A stretch of 64,000 nt of DNA from Luteibacter sp. UNC138MFCol5.1 (GCF_900110505.1 NZ_FODZ01000001.1:646740-710739), one strand, 5' to 3'; shown: positions 35,892-45,320, numbered from the stretch's first letter. The notes: generated by a model from the sequence alone, not told the origin. Program-made: numbers and translations.

Positions 35892-36892
35892 CAGCGGGCC
35901 TGTCTGCGGTTCTTGAGCTGGTCCACCAGCACCGCGATCAGCAGGATCGTGCCACGGACGAGGTACTGGTAGAAGGCGTCGATGTTCATGAGGCTCATCG
36001 CATTCTGCACGGTGCCCATGATGAGAACGCCAACGATCACGCCGCTGATGCTCGCCCGGCCGCCCATGAGCGACACGCCGCCCAGCACGCAGGCGGAAAT
36101 CACGTTGAGTTCGAAGCCTTCGCCCGCGTTGGGCTGGCCGCTGGTCATGCGCGAGGCGAGGATGATGCCCGCGAGCGCGGCGATCACGCCCTGGATGAGG
36201 AAGATGGCGATGCGCACGCGGTCCACCGCGACGCCGGCGAGGCGCGAGGCATCCGGGTTGCCGCCGATCGCCAGCGTATTGCGGCCGTAGATGGTCTTGT
36301 TGAGCAGCACGCCGAAGACGACGAAGCAGGCCAGCGTGACCCAGACCGGCACCGGCAGGCCGAGCACCGAGGCGCTGCCGAGCGTGAAGAAGGCTTCGTT
36401 GCTGACGCCCACGGCCTGGCCGTGCGAGCTGATGAAGGCGAGGCCGCGCACGATTTCCATCGTCGCCAGCGTGGTGATCAGGGCGTTGATCTTGAGCTTG
36501 GCGATCACCGCGCCGTTGACGAAGCCGACCAGCGCACCCGCGGCGAGGCTCGCCGCGACGCCGATCGCGACGCTGCCGGTGGCATTGGCGACGATGGCGC
36601 AGAACACGCCCGCGAAAGCGACGGTCGAGCCGACGGAGAGGTCGAAATCGCGCGACGCGAGGCAGAACATCATGGTGCACGACACCATGCCGATCTGCGA
36701 CACGGACAGCAGCAGGCCGACCATGTTGTCCCACGAGAAGAAGTACTGCACCGAGGCGCTGAGCACCGCGAACAGCGCGATGAAGATCAGGATCAGGCTG
36801 TAGTCGTCGACGACCTGCCAGAACAGGGCGCGGCGGCGCGTGGCCGGGGTGTCGCGGGTGGCGCCGATGGCGGCGGCGGAGGACTCGGTCAT
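35891..36892 (-). CDS. araH: Sugar ABC transporter permease (AraH-like)
   Basis: 333-residue permease of the RbsC/AraH family with about ten membrane segments and the typical stretches DLSVGSTVAFAGV, GFVNGAVIAKLKINALITTLATMEIVRG and NTLAIGGNPDASRLAGVAVDR. It forms the membrane channel with the AraG-like ATPase and AraF-like binding protein encoded upstream on the same strand. The substrate in this cluster may be galactose, arabinose or both. Confidence 0.9.
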   Translation of the reverse strand: MTESSAAAIGATRDTPATRRRALFWQVVDDYSLILIFIALFAVLSASVQYFFSWDNMVGLLLSVSQIGMVSCTMMFCLASRDFDLSVGSTVAFAGVFCAIVANATGSVAIGVAASLAAGALVGFVNGAVIAKLKINALITTLATMEIVRGLAFISSHGQAVGVSNEAFFTLGSASVLGLPVPVWVTLACFVVFGVLLNKTIYGRNTLAIGGNPDASRLAGVAVDRVRIAIFLIQGVIAALAGIILASRMTSGQPNAGEGFELNVISACVLGGVSLMGGRASISGVIVGVLIMGTVQNAMSLMNIDAFYQYLVRGTILLIAVLVDQLKNRRQAR

Positions 36893-36900
36893 GGGCTGTC

Positions 36901-38427
36901 TTACCTGGCAGGCGTGGGGGTGGCGCTGGCGCCTTCGGGGAGGGCGGCGGCGAGGACGTTGGCCTCGTTCGCCTCGTCTCGGCTGAACTGGGCGACGATA
37001 CGCCCGCGGCACATGGCGATCACGCGATCGGACACGCCGAGCACTTCCGGCAGTTCGCTCGAGATCATCACCACCGCCACGCCGCGCCCGGCCAGCTCGT
37101 AGAGCACGTTGTAGATTTCGTTCTTGGCGCCGACGTCGATGCCGCGCGTGGGTTCGTCGACGATCAGCACGCGGAGGTCGCGCTCCGCCAGCCAGCGCGA
37201 CAGCACGGCCTTCTGCTGGTTGCCGCCCGAGAGCAGGCGGATTTCCTGCCGGCGGTGCGGCGTGCGGATGCGCAGGCGGTCGATGTAACCGTCGGCGGTC
37301 TTCGCCTCGACGCGGTCGTTGACGAAGAGTCCGGCGACGAGATGGTTGCGCCGCGCGCTGATGTTGATGTTCTCGGAGACGGAGCGGACGCCGATGATGC
37401 CGTCCTCCTTGCGATCCTCCGGGCACAGCACCAGGCCGTGGCGGATGGCGTCGCGGATCTGCGACGGCTTCACCGGCTGGCCGTCCACGGCGACGTCGCC
37501 GGTGAGGCGGCGGTCGGCGCCGTAGATGACGCGCATGATCTCGGAACGGCCCGCGCCGACGAGGCCGAAGAAGCCGACGATCTCGCCCGCCTTCACCTCG
37601 AAACTCACCGGTTGCTGCACGGCGCGGCCCGAGACGTTCTTCACGGAGAGGCGGATGTCGCCATGCTCGCGGGGCCGATAGCCCCAGATGTCGCCGATGT
37701 CGCGGCCGACCATGCGCTGCACGAGGGTCTCGCGCGTCACGCCTTCGAGGGTGTCGAAGTCGGCGACCTTGCGGCCGTCGCGGAAGATCGTCGCGGCGTC
37801 GCACAGCTCGAAGATCTCGTCGAGGCGATGCGAGATGTAGATCATCGCCTTGCCCTGCGCGCGGAGGTCGCGCACGAGGCGGAACAGCACCTCGGTCTCG
37901 CGATGCGACAGCGAGCTGGTGGGTTCGTCGAGCGCGAGGATCTTCGCGTCGCGGAGGATCGCCTTCACGATCTCGACCATCTGCCGCTGGCCGATCGAGA
38001 GCGCCTTGAGCTTCGCGCGCGGATCGAGGTCGACGCCGAGCGCGTCCAGGCGTTCGCGCGTCCACGCCAGCGCGCGGCGCCGGTCGACGAGGCCGAAGCG
38101 CGTCGGCAGGCGGCCGAGCAACAGGTTCTCCATCACCGAAAGTTCGGGTACGTACTGAAGTTCCTGGTGGATGACCGCGACGCCCGCGTCGATCGCGTCG
38201 GCGGCCTTGCGGAAGTCCATCGCACGGCCGTCGATCGCCACCTCGCCCTCGTCGGGGATGTACTCCCCGCCGAGGATCTTCATCATCGTCGACTTGCCCG
38301 CGCCGTTCTCGCCGAGCAGGCCGTGCACGCTGCCGGCGCGCACGCTGAAGCCGACGTCGGAGAGCGCGCGCACGCCCGGGAAACTCTTCCCGATGTGGCG
38401 GAACTCGAGGCGCGGAGCATCCGTCAT
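36901..38427 (-). CDS. araG: Sugar ABC transporter ATPase with duplicated domain (AraG-like)
   Basis: 508 residues with two ABC domains as in AraG/RbsA/MglA. The first has Walker [11 protein letters not shown]-loop [23 protein letters not shown] and [10 protein letters not shown]; the second has a degenerate P-loop [24 protein letters not shown] and [11 protein letters not shown]. It powers the AraH-like permease. It begins two bases after the binding-protein gene ends. Confidence 0.92.
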   Translation of the reverse strand: MTDAPRLEFRHIGKSFPGVRALSDVGFSVRAGSVHGLLGENGAGKSTMMKILGGEYIPDEGEVAIDGRAMDFRKAADAIDAGVAVIHQELQYVPELSVMENLLLGRLPTRFGLVDRRRALAWTRERLDALGVDLDPRAKLKALSIGQRQMVEIVKAILRDAKILALDEPTSSLSHRETEVLFRLVRDLRAQGKAMIYISHRLDEIFELCDAATIFRDGRKVADFDTLEGVTRETLVQRMVGRDIGDIWGYRPREHGDIRLSVKNVSGRAVQQPVSFEVKAGEIVGFFGLVGAGRSEIMRVIYGADRRLTGDVAVDGQPVKPSQIRDAIRHGLVLCPEDRKEDGIIGVRSVSENINISARRNHLVAGLFVNDRVEAKTADGYIDRLRIRTPHRRQEIRLLSGGNQQKAVLSRWLAERDLRVLIVDEPTRGIDVGAKNEIYNVLYELAGRGVAVVMISSELPEVLGVSDRVIAMCRGRIVAQFSRDEANEANVLAAALPEGASATPTPAR

Positions 38428-38429
38428 CG

Positions 38430-39419
38430 TCAGAGCCCCATTTCCTTGCGCACCTCGGCCGAGTTGGCCTTGGTGATCAGCTGGCCGGTGGTCAGCGTCA
38501 GCTGCGGCGGCGCCTTGTCGTTCTTGATCCACTCGTACATGTTCACCGACGTCTCATAGCCGTGGCGCTTCGGGCTGATCAGCACGCTGCCGAAGAAGCC
38601 GGTCGGCTCGCCCTTGGCGAACTCGTTGAGCGCCGAGTTGCTGCCGCCGATGCCCACGCCGATCATGTTGTCGGCACGGAAACCGCGACCCTCGGCGGCG
38701 CGCACCGCACCCAGCACGGCCTCGTCGTTGAGACCGAACGCGACCCAGTGCTTGTACTTCGGGTTCTGCGTGATGGCGATGTTCGCGGCGTTGAACGCGT
38801 TCTCCGTGTCCGTCTTGGCTTCCGGGGCGTTGACGATGTTGGCGGTCGGGAAGCCCGCGGCGGTCAGCGCCGCGATGGCGCCGTCGGTACGCTCCTTCGC
38901 GGTGGGCAGCTGGTCGTAGGAGATGCGCAGGGCGCCGGTCTCTTCCGGATTCCAGCCGCGCTTCTTCATTTCGTCCGCGATCGCCTGGCCGACCTGCTCG
39001 CCGATCTTCGAGGCCGAGATGCCCATGTGCGGGACCGTGTCGATCGCGTTGCCCGAGCCGTCGACGAGGCGATCGTCGACCGTCATGAGCTTCAGGCCGT
39101 CCGCTTTCGCCTTGGCGACGATGGAGGGGCCCAGCTTCACGTCGGGCGTGCAGATGATGAAACCCTGCGCATGCTGCGACTTGAGATTGTCGATGGCGGT
39201 GAGCACCTGGCCGCCGTCCGGCGCGCCGATCTTCACCAGCGTGAAGCCTTTTTCCTTCGCCGCCTGTTCGGCGTACTTCCATTCGTCCTGGAACCACGGT
39301 TCCTCGGGCTGCTTCACGACGAAGCCGATCTTGACCTGGTCGTTGCCGCCCGACGAGCAGGCGGAAAGCGTCAGGGCCAGTGCGAGCACTTTGAGGCCAG
39401 TGGCGATCTTGTTCTTCAT
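38430..39419 (-). CDS. araF: Sugar-binding lipoprotein (AraF-like)
   Basis: 329-residue periplasmic binding protein very like E. coli AraF in its mature part ([86 protein letters not shown]). Unlike the soluble E. coli protein it has a lipobox LSAC with Cys21, so it is probably anchored to the inner membrane. AraF of E. coli binds both L-arabinose and D-galactose, which fits the galactose pathway genes around it. Confidence 0.9.
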   Translation of the reverse strand: MKNKIATGLKVLALALTLSACSSGGNDQVKIGFVVKQPEEPWFQDEWKYAEQAAKEKGFTLVKIGAPDGGQVLTAIDNLKSQHAQGFIICTPDVKLGPSIVAKAKADGLKLMTVDDRLVDGSGNAIDTVPHMGISASKIGEQVGQAIADEMKKRGWNPEETGALRISYDQLPTAKERTDGAIAALTAAGFPTANIVNAPEAKTDTENAFNAANIAITQNPKYKHWVAFGLNDEAVLGAVRAAEGRGFRADNMIGVGIGGSNSALNEFAKGEPTGFFGSVLISPKRHGYETSVNMYEWIKNDKAPPQLTLTTGQLITKANSAEVRKEMGL

Positions 39420-39442
39420 GCGGTCCCTCCTCTTGGATTCAG

Positions 39443-40441
39443 TCAGTCGACCAGGCCGCGTTCGCGGGCGACGGCGATGGCGCCGTAGCCCGCGAGGTCG
39501 CGTTGGTCGTCGTCGTCCAGCACCGTGACGGTGCCGGAGAAGAAGTCGTCGCCTTCGACCAGGCGGGCGATGGCTTCACGCAGGATCGGCTTGCCGCTGA
39601 TGACGAAGCGGGTGCCCGGGCTCATGCGGATGGCGCTGGAATTCTTCAGCGTCAGCAGATCGGAGCCGAGGACGGCACCGAGCAGGAAGTTGGCGCGCGC
39701 GTTGGCGTCGTACACGGCGAACTGGTCGAGGATGCGCACGCTGAAGCACGCGCGGCCGAGACCGATCTTCTTCGCCGAGTTCGCGCCCGCCAGCAGCATG
39801 TCCGTGTCGACCTGCTTCGCGAAACCTTCCTTCAGCGAGCCCGCGAGGATCGTGTCGTGCGAGATCACGTGCAGCAGTTCGCCGGCGAGCGTGGTGACGC
39901 AGCCCTCGATGCGCCGCTTGCCGTCGATGCTGACGAACTTGGAATGCGAGCCTGGCAGCACGATGACGGTGGGTTCGTCGATGCCGAGGCGCTCCACCAG
40001 CGCGAAGGATTCGACCTCCTCGCCGCGCATCATGTCCATCGCCTCGCAGTTGTGCAGGCCGATGTGATCGACGGCGTTGCGCACGCCAGGCACGAACCAG
40101 ATCGGATCGCGCCACACGTTGGGCACGAGGCTTTCGCGCATCGCGCCGGCGAGGTCGCCGATGCCGGCGGCGGCGGGCACGTGCGGAATCTCGCAAAGGC
40201 CCACGTTCGACGTGATCATGCCCGAGGCGATCACGCGGCCGATGTCGGCTTCGCCGAGCGACGCCGTCGCCAGCGCCTCGCCGATCGTCTCGCGCACGCC
40301 TTCTTCGAGCTTCGTCTTGCTGCCGGTGATCGCGGTGTCGCGCACGCCGACCTGGCGGGCGGCCTGACCGGCGACATCGCCGTCCTTCCAGACGGTGACC
40401 CGCGTGTTGGTGGTGCCGGTGTCGATCGTGAGGATGTTCAT
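39443..40441 (-). CDS. dgoK: 2-dehydro-3-deoxygalactonokinase
   Basis: 332-residue DgoK-family sugar-acid kinase: the phosphate loop LTIDTGTTNTRVTVWKDG at the N-terminus, the middle GSHSKFVSIDGKRRIEGCVTTLAGELLHVI and a C-terminal nucleotide-binding half. It phosphorylates 2-keto-3-deoxygalactonate for DgoA. It is the first gene of the minus-strand cluster and is divergent from the LysR gene, with 104 bases between. Confidence 0.93.
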   Translation of the reverse strand: MNILTIDTGTTNTRVTVWKDGDVAGQAARQVGVRDTAITGSKTKLEEGVRETIGEALATASLGEADIGRVIASGMITSNVGLCEIPHVPAAAGIGDLAGAMRESLVPNVWRDPIWFVPGVRNAVDHIGLHNCEAMDMMRGEEVESFALVERLGIDEPTVIVLPGSHSKFVSIDGKRRIEGCVTTLAGELLHVISHDTILAGSLKEGFAKQVDTDMLLAGANSAKKIGLGRACFSVRILDQFAVYDANARANFLLGAVLGSDLLTLKNSSAIRMSPGTRFVISGKPILREAIARLVEGDDFFSGTVTVLDDDDQRDLAGYGAIAVARERGLVD

Positions 40442-40478
40442 CGATGGTCCGCTCGAAATCGCCCCGGATTCTTGGCGT

Positions 40479-40496
40479 TGCCTGACAAGGCAGGCA
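40479..40496. promoter_or_regulatory. Candidate LysR-type operator between dgoK and the LysR gene
   Basis: TGCCTG-ACAAGG-CAGGCA is a perfect six-base inverted repeat in the 104-base divergent gap 40442-40545, where a LysR-type regulator would be expected to bind. A second imperfect dyad, CTTCGGGGTTTCCCCAAG, follows near 40508-40525. Which promoter each controls cannot be read from the sequence. Confidence 0.55.
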
Positions 40497-40545
40497 AACT
40501 AGAATTTCTTCGGGGTTTCCCCAAGTTTTTTTGAATGAGTCCGCA

Positions 40546-41421
40546 ATGAAGCGCTCGCTACCCCTCCATGCCGTGCGCGTGTTCGAGCTTGCAGCGCAGC
40601 ATATGAGCTTCACGAAGGCCGGCGAGGAGCTCTCGCTGACGGCCGCGGCGGTCAGTGCGCAAGTCAAATTGCTGGAGTCGTATCTCGGCACGCCGTTGTT
40701 TGTGCGTAGCAACAATCGACTCTCGCTGACGGCGGCCGGCGAGAACTATTTTCCTCGTATTCGCGACGCGTTTCGTGCACTGCAACATGCCACGGACCAG
40801 CTGATGGGGCAGCGCGATGCCTCGTTGCGGGTCGCCGTTCCCCCGACGTTCGGTACGAAGTGGCTCGTGCCACGGCTCTTCCGGTTCTTCGCGCGGCACC
40901 CGGCGATCGCCGTCGAGGTCGTGACCGACGGTGGCGACGAGGGCACGTGGGACCTCTCCGTCGACGATCGCGTCGTCGAAGGTGTGGAGCAGTCCATCCT
41001 CGTGGTGAGCGGCTACACGCCGGTGTGCGCGCCGTCGCTCGCGGGCGCGCTGCGCGGACCCGAGGATCTCGCCGCGCAGATGCTCCTCCACGAACGCCCG
41101 GGGCGTCGCGCGGCCGCGGCGGTCAGCTGGGACCAGTGGTTCGAGCGAGCTGGCGTGGAGCCGGGGCCGGTATCGCGCGAGATGGGGTTCGGCGACGGCA
41201 CGATGATGCTGCAGGCCGCCATCGAGGGGCAGGGCGTGGCGCTGGCGCAGGAACTGCTGGTGGCCTACGACCTCGCGGCCGGACGCCTGGTGGAGCCGTT
41301 CCGCCTTCCGCTACCGCTCCAGCACACGTATTACCTCGCGGTGTCGCGCGACGCGGCCGATCGCGAGGAGCTGGCGACGTTCCGCGCATGGCTCACCTCG
41401 GAGCTCGCGCCCGCGGCGTGA
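40546..41421 (+). CDS. LysR-family regulator of the galactose/galactonate cluster
   Basis: 291-residue LysR-type protein of the GcvA-like subgroup: HTH in residues 1-60 (LHAVRVFELAAQHMSFTKAGEELSLTAAAVSAQVKLLE), then a LysR substrate-binding domain (LRVAVPPTFGTKWLVPRL). It is divergent from dgoK and so probably controls the cluster, unlike the GntR-type DgoR of enteric bacteria. The ATG at 40546 is chosen over TTG 40531 because family members start with a residue pattern like MKRSLPLHAVRVFE. Confidence 0.87.
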   Translation: MKRSLPLHAVRVFELAAQHMSFTKAGEELSLTAAAVSAQVKLLESYLGTPLFVRSNNRLSLTAAGENYFPRIRDAFRALQHATDQLMGQRDASLRVAVPPTFGTKWLVPRLFRFFARHPAIAVEVVTDGGDEGTWDLSVDDRVVEGVEQSILVVSGYTPVCAPSLAGALRGPEDLAAQMLLHERPGRRAAAAVSWDQWFERAGVEPGPVSREMGFGDGTMMLQAAIEGQGVALAQELLVAYDLAAGRLVEPFRLPLPLQHTYYLAVSRDAADREELATFRAWLTSELAPAA

Positions 41422-41438
41422 CGATTGCCTACCGAAGG

Positions 41439-41516
41439 GTGGGAGCCGATCGTATCGGCGAAGGGTGCTCGCGACGGGCCCGCTATCGCGGGATCGCCGA
41501 TACGATCGGCTCCCAC
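41439..41516. repeat. Inverted pair of GCCGATCGTATCGGC-type hairpin repeats
   Basis: Forward copy 41439-41461 and reverse copy 41493-41516, with a small CCCGCTATCGCGGG-like centre. The pair lies between the convergent LysR and DedA-family genes, the same arrangement as at 32305-32393. Confidence 0.85.
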
Positions 41517-41539
41517 TCTCGGATGGGGGGCGAGGCGCC

Positions 41540-42157
41540 TCAGCCGCAGTCGCGGGCCGCGCGCTTGCGCCGCCACCAGATCACGCCAAGTGCAAGCAGC
41601 GCGCCGGCGATGGCCAGCCATACGCCTGTCTGGCCGCGGTGAATCCACATCGCCAGCCACTCGTGGTTGTGCGCGCCGAAATACCCGAGGTACACCCAGA
41701 TCGGCACGCTGATGGCGGCGGCGAGTCCATCGAGGAGGAGGAAGCGGAAGAAGCCGACACGATGCGTGGCGCCGGCGGTGATGAATACCGCGGTGCGCAT
41801 GCCGGGCAGGAACCTCGCGACGAACATCATGCGATTGCCGTAGCGCTCGAACTTCTCCTGCACCTTCGCATAGCGCTCGGGCGTCAGCAGGCGCGCCACC
41901 AACCGCCAGCTCATGATCCGGCCGCCGAAATGACGACCGAGCAGGAACATCGTGGAATCGCCCACCAGCACGCCCGCCATGCCGACGCCGACCATGGTGT
42001 GGACGTCGCCGTAGCCCAGGCCCGTGATGATGCCGCCGGCCACGAGCGTGATGTCCTCGGGCAGGGGCAGGCCCGCCCCGCAGAGCATCAGCGCGAAGAA
42101 GACGGCGAGGTAGCCGTTCCTTCCGAAGAAATCGACGAGGTCGTTGAGCAGGTCCAT
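41540..42157 (-). CDS. DedA/VTT-domain family membrane protein
   Basis: 205-residue polytopic protein of the DedA family. Typical features are the re-entrant segment CGAGLPLPEDITLVAGG, GVLVGDSTMFLLGRHFG and the arginine motif FVARFLPGMRTAVFITAGAT, where the Arg and the Gly-rich stretch are needed in characterised members, some of which act in lipid carrier recycling. The start 42157 is 91 bases downstream of the dnaG stop on the same strand. Confidence 0.88.
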   Translation of the reverse strand: MDLLNDLVDFFGRNGYLAVFFALMLCGAGLPLPEDITLVAGGIITGLGYGDVHTMVGVGMAGVLVGDSTMFLLGRHFGGRIMSWRLVARLLTPERYAKVQEKFERYGNRMMFVARFLPGMRTAVFITAGATHRVGFFRFLLLDGLAAAISVPIWVYLGYFGAHNHEWLAMWIHRGQTGVWLAIAGALLALGVIWWRRKRAARDCG

Positions 42158-42248
42158 CAGTGGTGCGCGAAGCCGGCTGGGGCCGGTCCCCTGGAGGTAC
42201 GAAGTCGGGATGATCCCACGGATCGCGTTACGGCTGCGGTGCGATGCA

Positions 42249-43994
42249 TCATTCGCCATCCATGGGTGCGGGGGTCGCGCGGGCCGCCAGGAGCACGCGA
42301 AGTTCGGCTTTTTCGGTGTCGTCAAGCACGCCTTCGCGCGCGCGGGCGATCAGGTACTCGCGACGTTGTGTCGTGGCCTGGCGCTGCATCTGGGCCAGCG
42401 CGTCGAGGAATTCGACGCGCTGCATGTCCGCCTCGCCGATCACCTCGGCGGCCATGAGCTTCTGTAGCGACGCGTACTCGGGCCGATCCATGAAGTGCTC
42501 GACGAGCACGGCCGGGTTGATGCCGGGGCGGGCACGGGCCACGTCGACGAGTTCGGCGAGCAGGCCGACCCCCGGTCGATCCAGGCGCAGGAAGGCGTAG
42601 GGCGGCTCGACCTCCTCGGCCAGCGCCGGCTGCGCGAGCAGCAGCGTGATGGCGCTGCGGACGAGGCTGCGCTGCACGTTGGCCGGACGGGCCTGGGCAA
42701 GACGGGCATTCGCCTCCGGCTCGGCCTCAAGCACGGCGCGGGCGCCGGTGCGCCGCTGCAGTTCCTGGCCCATCAGGTCGCGGAACGCGCCGTCCGGCAG
42801 GCGCGCGATAAGCGGGCGCGCCCGCTCGGCCAGGCGGGCCCGGCCATCGATCTTCGAGGTGTCCACATCGCGGGCCAGTTCCTCGAAGAAGTACTCCGAC
42901 ATCGGCATCGCGTCGGTCATGCGCTTCTCGAAACCCTCCTTGCCTTCCTTGCGGACCAGTGTGTCCGGATCCTCGCCATCGGGCAGGAAGAGGAAGTGCG
43001 CCTGGCGGCCGTCGCGCATGCGCGGGAGGATCGACTCCAGCGCACGCCACGCGGCCTGCCGGCCAGCGCGGTCGCCGTCGAAGCAGAAGTAGACGTCGGG
43101 AGCGGCGCGGAAGAGGACTTCGGCATGCTCCGGCGTGGTCGCGGTGCCGAGGGTGGCGACGGCGATCGGCAGGCCGGCCTGGTGCAGGGCGATGACGTCC
43201 ATGTAGCCCTCGACCACCATGATCCGGGTGAGGGTCTGGTTCGCCTGCTTCACCTGCCACAGGGCGAACAGCTCGCGACCCTTGTGGAACAGCGGGGTTT
43301 CCGGCGAATTGAGGTATTTCGGGCTCTGCTCGGACGACAGCACGCGGCCGCCGAAGGCGATCACGCGGCCGCGGCGATCGAGGATCGGGAACATGACGCG
43401 CTCGCGGAAGCGGTCGTAGCGGTTGCCGCGCTCGTTGCTGGCGACCATGCCGGCCTCGTTGAGCAGCTGGCGTCGCCGGTCGGTGCTGCCGAGGGCCTTG
43501 AGCACGCCGTCGAAACCCGCCGGCGCCCAGCCGATGCGGAAGCGCTTCACGATCTCGTCGTCGAGGCCGCGCCGGTCGACGTACGACCGGGCCTCGGCGC
43601 TGTTGCCGAGCTCGCGCTGGTAGAAGCTGGCCGCCTCGTCGAGCAGCGTGTAGAGGTCGCTGCGGTCCTCGCGTGGCTTGTCGTCGCGAGCACCCTCGTA
43701 GGGCACCTTCAGGCCGACCGACTGGGCGAGTTCCTCGATGGCGTCGGGGAATTCGAGGCGGTCGTAATCCATGATGAACTTGATCGCGCTGCCGTGGGCG
43801 CCGCAGCCGAAGCAATGGAAGAACTGCTTCTGGGGGCTGACATAGAACGAGGGCGAGCGCTCGTTGTGGAACGGGCAGCAGGCCGTCCACTCGCGCCCCG
43901 CCTTCTTCAGCGGGACGCGCCGTTCGATCACGTCGACGATGTCGACGCGGGTCAGGAGCTCATCGATGAAATTGTCGGGGATACGGCCACGCAT
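42249..43994 (-). CDS. dnaG: DNA primase
   Basis: 581-residue primase. The N-terminal zinc-binding CHC2 domain has Cys40, His43, Cys61 and Cys64 (CCPFHNERSPSF and FFHCFGCGAHG); the catalytic core has the DnaG N-domain (KRFRIGWAP, FRERVMFPI) and TOPRIM motif MVVEGYMDVIALHQ with FCFDGDRAGRQAA. The C-terminal helicase-binding domain is present. It makes RNA primers for replication. It follows the DUF1328 and yqeY genes in the rpsU unit. Confidence 0.97.
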   Translation of the reverse strand: MRGRIPDNFIDELLTRVDIVDVIERRVPLKKAGREWTACCPFHNERSPSFYVSPQKQFFHCFGCGAHGSAIKFIMDYDRLEFPDAIEELAQSVGLKVPYEGARDDKPREDRSDLYTLLDEAASFYQRELGNSAEARSYVDRRGLDDEIVKRFRIGWAPAGFDGVLKALGSTDRRRQLLNEAGMVASNERGNRYDRFRERVMFPILDRRGRVIAFGGRVLSSEQSPKYLNSPETPLFHKGRELFALWQVKQANQTLTRIMVVEGYMDVIALHQAGLPIAVATLGTATTPEHAEVLFRAAPDVYFCFDGDRAGRQAAWRALESILPRMRDGRQAHFLFLPDGEDPDTLVRKEGKEGFEKRMTDAMPMSEYFFEELARDVDTSKIDGRARLAERARPLIARLPDGAFRDLMGQELQRRTGARAVLEAEPEANARLAQARPANVQRSLVRSAITLLLAQPALAEEVEPPYAFLRLDRPGVGLLAELVDVARARPGINPAVLVEHFMDRPEYASLQKLMAAEVIGEADMQRVEFLDALAQMQRQATTQRREYLIARAREGVLDDTEKAELRVLLAARATPAPMDGE

Positions 43995-44046
43995 GAGCCC
44001 CCTAGGATGCCACGCATCCGCTTCCGTATGGAGTCTGGCGGACTCG

Positions 44047-44220
44047 TCAGAACGCCATGTGGAACACGCCGATGACGGCGAGGATCGCGAGCACGAAGAG
44101 GATCAGGAAGATGGCGAAGCAGACCTTGGCGATCGTCGCGGCGATCCCCGAGACCCGGCTGAAGCCGAGCGCGCCGGTGACCAGGGCGATGAGGCCGAAG
44201 ATGATGGCGTACTTGAGCAT
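44047..44220 (-). CDS. DUF1328 (YtjA-like) small membrane protein
   Basis: 57-residue protein with two hydrophobic helices ([17 protein letters not shown] and [20 protein letters not shown]) and the conserved MLKYAIIF start and SGIAATIAK middle of DUF1328. GGAGG lies eight bases before the ATG at 44220. Enteric YtjA has no known function. It lies between yqeY and dnaG, an insertion into the usual order, and is separated from yqeY by a repeat pair. Confidence 0.88.
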   Translation of the reverse strand: MLKYAIIFGLIALVTGALGFSRVSGIAATIAKVCFAIFLILFVLAILAVIGVFHMAF

Positions 44221-44336
44221 GGGAGACCTCCGTCGGGCGCCGGAGGAACACCCGCCAGTCGCGTGGGGGAGGATGCGGACGTGAACGTGGGGGTGTCGTG
44301 AAAGGGGCAGGTTGCCCCCACCACGGCGAGCCGTTG

Positions 44337-44443
44337 GTAGGAGCGCGCCCTGCGCGCGACGGCTTTTCGCCGCTGCGTCGAAGCTGGCGCGCCAGTTCGC
44401 GGGCACGGCTCCAAAACATGTCGCGCGCAGGGCGCGCTCCTAC
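44337..44443. repeat. Inverted pair of GCGCGCCCTGCGCGC-type hairpin repeats
   Basis: A forward copy at 44337-44360 and its exact reverse complement at 44420-44443, identical in core to the pair at 28459-28555. The spacer GGCTTTTCGCC.. to AAAACAT resembles the spacers in the large array at 51454-52375. The rest of the 44221-44450 gap holds nothing recognised. Confidence 0.85.
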
Positions 44444-44450
44444 GGGCGGA

Positions 44451-44894
44451 TCAGGCCAGCTTCGCCTTCACCTTGCCCGCCACGGCGGCCATGTCGGCGC
44501 GGCCGACGGCCTTTTCCTTGATCAGGGCCACGACCTTGCCCATGTCGCGGGCCGAGGTGGCGCCCGATTCGGCGATGGCGGCGGCGATGATGGCGTCGAG
44601 CTCCGCCTCCGACAGCTTGGCGGGAAGGTAGCCGTCGATGATGCCCATCTCGTAGCGTTCGATCGATGCCAGGTCGTCGCGGCCGGCCTTGTCGTACTGC
44701 TCGATCGAGTCGCGGCGCTGTTTCTGCATCTTTTCGAGCACGGCGAGCACCTGGGTGTCGTCCAGTTCGATCCGTTCGTCGACTTCACGCTGCTTGATCT
44801 GGGCCTGGACCAGGCGGATCACGGCCAGGCGATCCTTTTCCCCGCCCTTCATGGCGGCCTTCATGTCTTCGGTGATCTTTGCCTTGAGGCTCAT
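44451..44894 (-). CDS. yqeY: GatB/YqeY domain protein
   Basis: 147-residue helical protein of the YqeY family, related to the tRNA-binding tail of GatB: MSLKAKITEDMKAAMKGGEKDRLAVIRLVQAQIKQRE at the start and GIIDGYLPAKLSEAELDAIIAAAI in the middle. Its function is unknown; it is commonly found between rpsU and dnaG. The ATG at 44894 follows GGAGAAAAG. An attenuator-like hairpin lies just upstream. Confidence 0.93.
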   Translation of the reverse strand: MSLKAKITEDMKAAMKGGEKDRLAVIRLVQAQIKQREVDERIELDDTQVLAVLEKMQKQRRDSIEQYDKAGRDDLASIERYEMGIIDGYLPAKLSEAELDAIIAAAIAESGATSARDMGKVVALIKEKAVGRADMAAVAGKVKAKLA

Positions 44895-44913
44895 TTCTTT
44901 TCTCCGGGACGAC

Positions 44914-44947
44914 GAAAAGCCGGCTTCACCTTTCGGCAAAGCCGGCT
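44914..44947 (-). terminator. Attenuator-like terminator between rpsU and yqeY
   Basis: On the minus strand a nine-base stem AGCCGGCTT/AAGCCGGCT closes a twelve-base loop and runs into TTTTCGTCG, the form of an intrinsic terminator. It lies after rpsU and before yqeY-dnaG. A partial terminator after rpsU is known from the enteric macromolecular synthesis operon, where it makes S21 more abundant than primase; a like role is inferred here. Confidence 0.75.
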
Positions 44948-45026
44948 CGGGATTTCCGCCTGAATGCGGCAGCGGCATAAACGCGCCAACCGCGACACCA
45001 GTCCGGCCACGGGGCCGGCGGGTGCA

Positions 45027-45242
45027 TCAGTACATGCGGGTCCGGCGCGTCGTGTCGCGGGACAGACGGCGCAGGTGGCGCTTCACAGCAGCAGCGCGCT
45101 TGCGCTTACGCTCCTGGGTCGGCTTTTCGTAAAATTCGCGCTTGCGCGTTTCGGCCAGCACGCCAGCCTTCTCGCACGTACGCTTGAAGCGGCGAAGGGC
45201 AAGCTCAAACGGCTCGTTCTCGCGGACTTTAACGCTCGGCAT
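45027..45242 (-). CDS. rpsU: 30S ribosomal protein S21
   Basis: 71-residue S21: [28 protein letters not shown], then a lysine/arginine-rich body ending RRTRMY. Length and sequence are fully typical. It is the first gene of the rpsU-yqeY-dnaG unit and has a strong promoter just upstream, divergent from tsaD. Confidence 0.98.
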   Translation of the reverse strand: MPSVKVRENEPFELALRRFKRTCEKAGVLAETRKREFYEKPTQERKRKRAAAVKRHLRRLSRDTTRRTRMY

Positions 45243-45290
45243 GGAAACTCCACTTGTTTAAACTGACCCGTGAGACCGGGTGAGCCGTGG

Positions 45291-45320
45291 ATTATAACGT
45301 GATCGAAATGAAAAATTCAA
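45291..45320 (-). promoter_or_regulatory. rpsU promoter
   Basis: On the minus strand TTGAAT (45315-45320) and a perfect TATAAT (45291-45296) are 18 bases apart, about 50 bases before the rpsU start. The -35 box lies within the first codons of the divergent tsaD gene. This is the best sigma-70-type promoter seen in the window. Confidence 0.75.

Noticed and set aside
40531-40545. TTG start for the LysR gene five codons upstream
   Set aside because: It sits directly after a T-tract without a ribosome binding site; the ATG at 40546 fits family N-termini.
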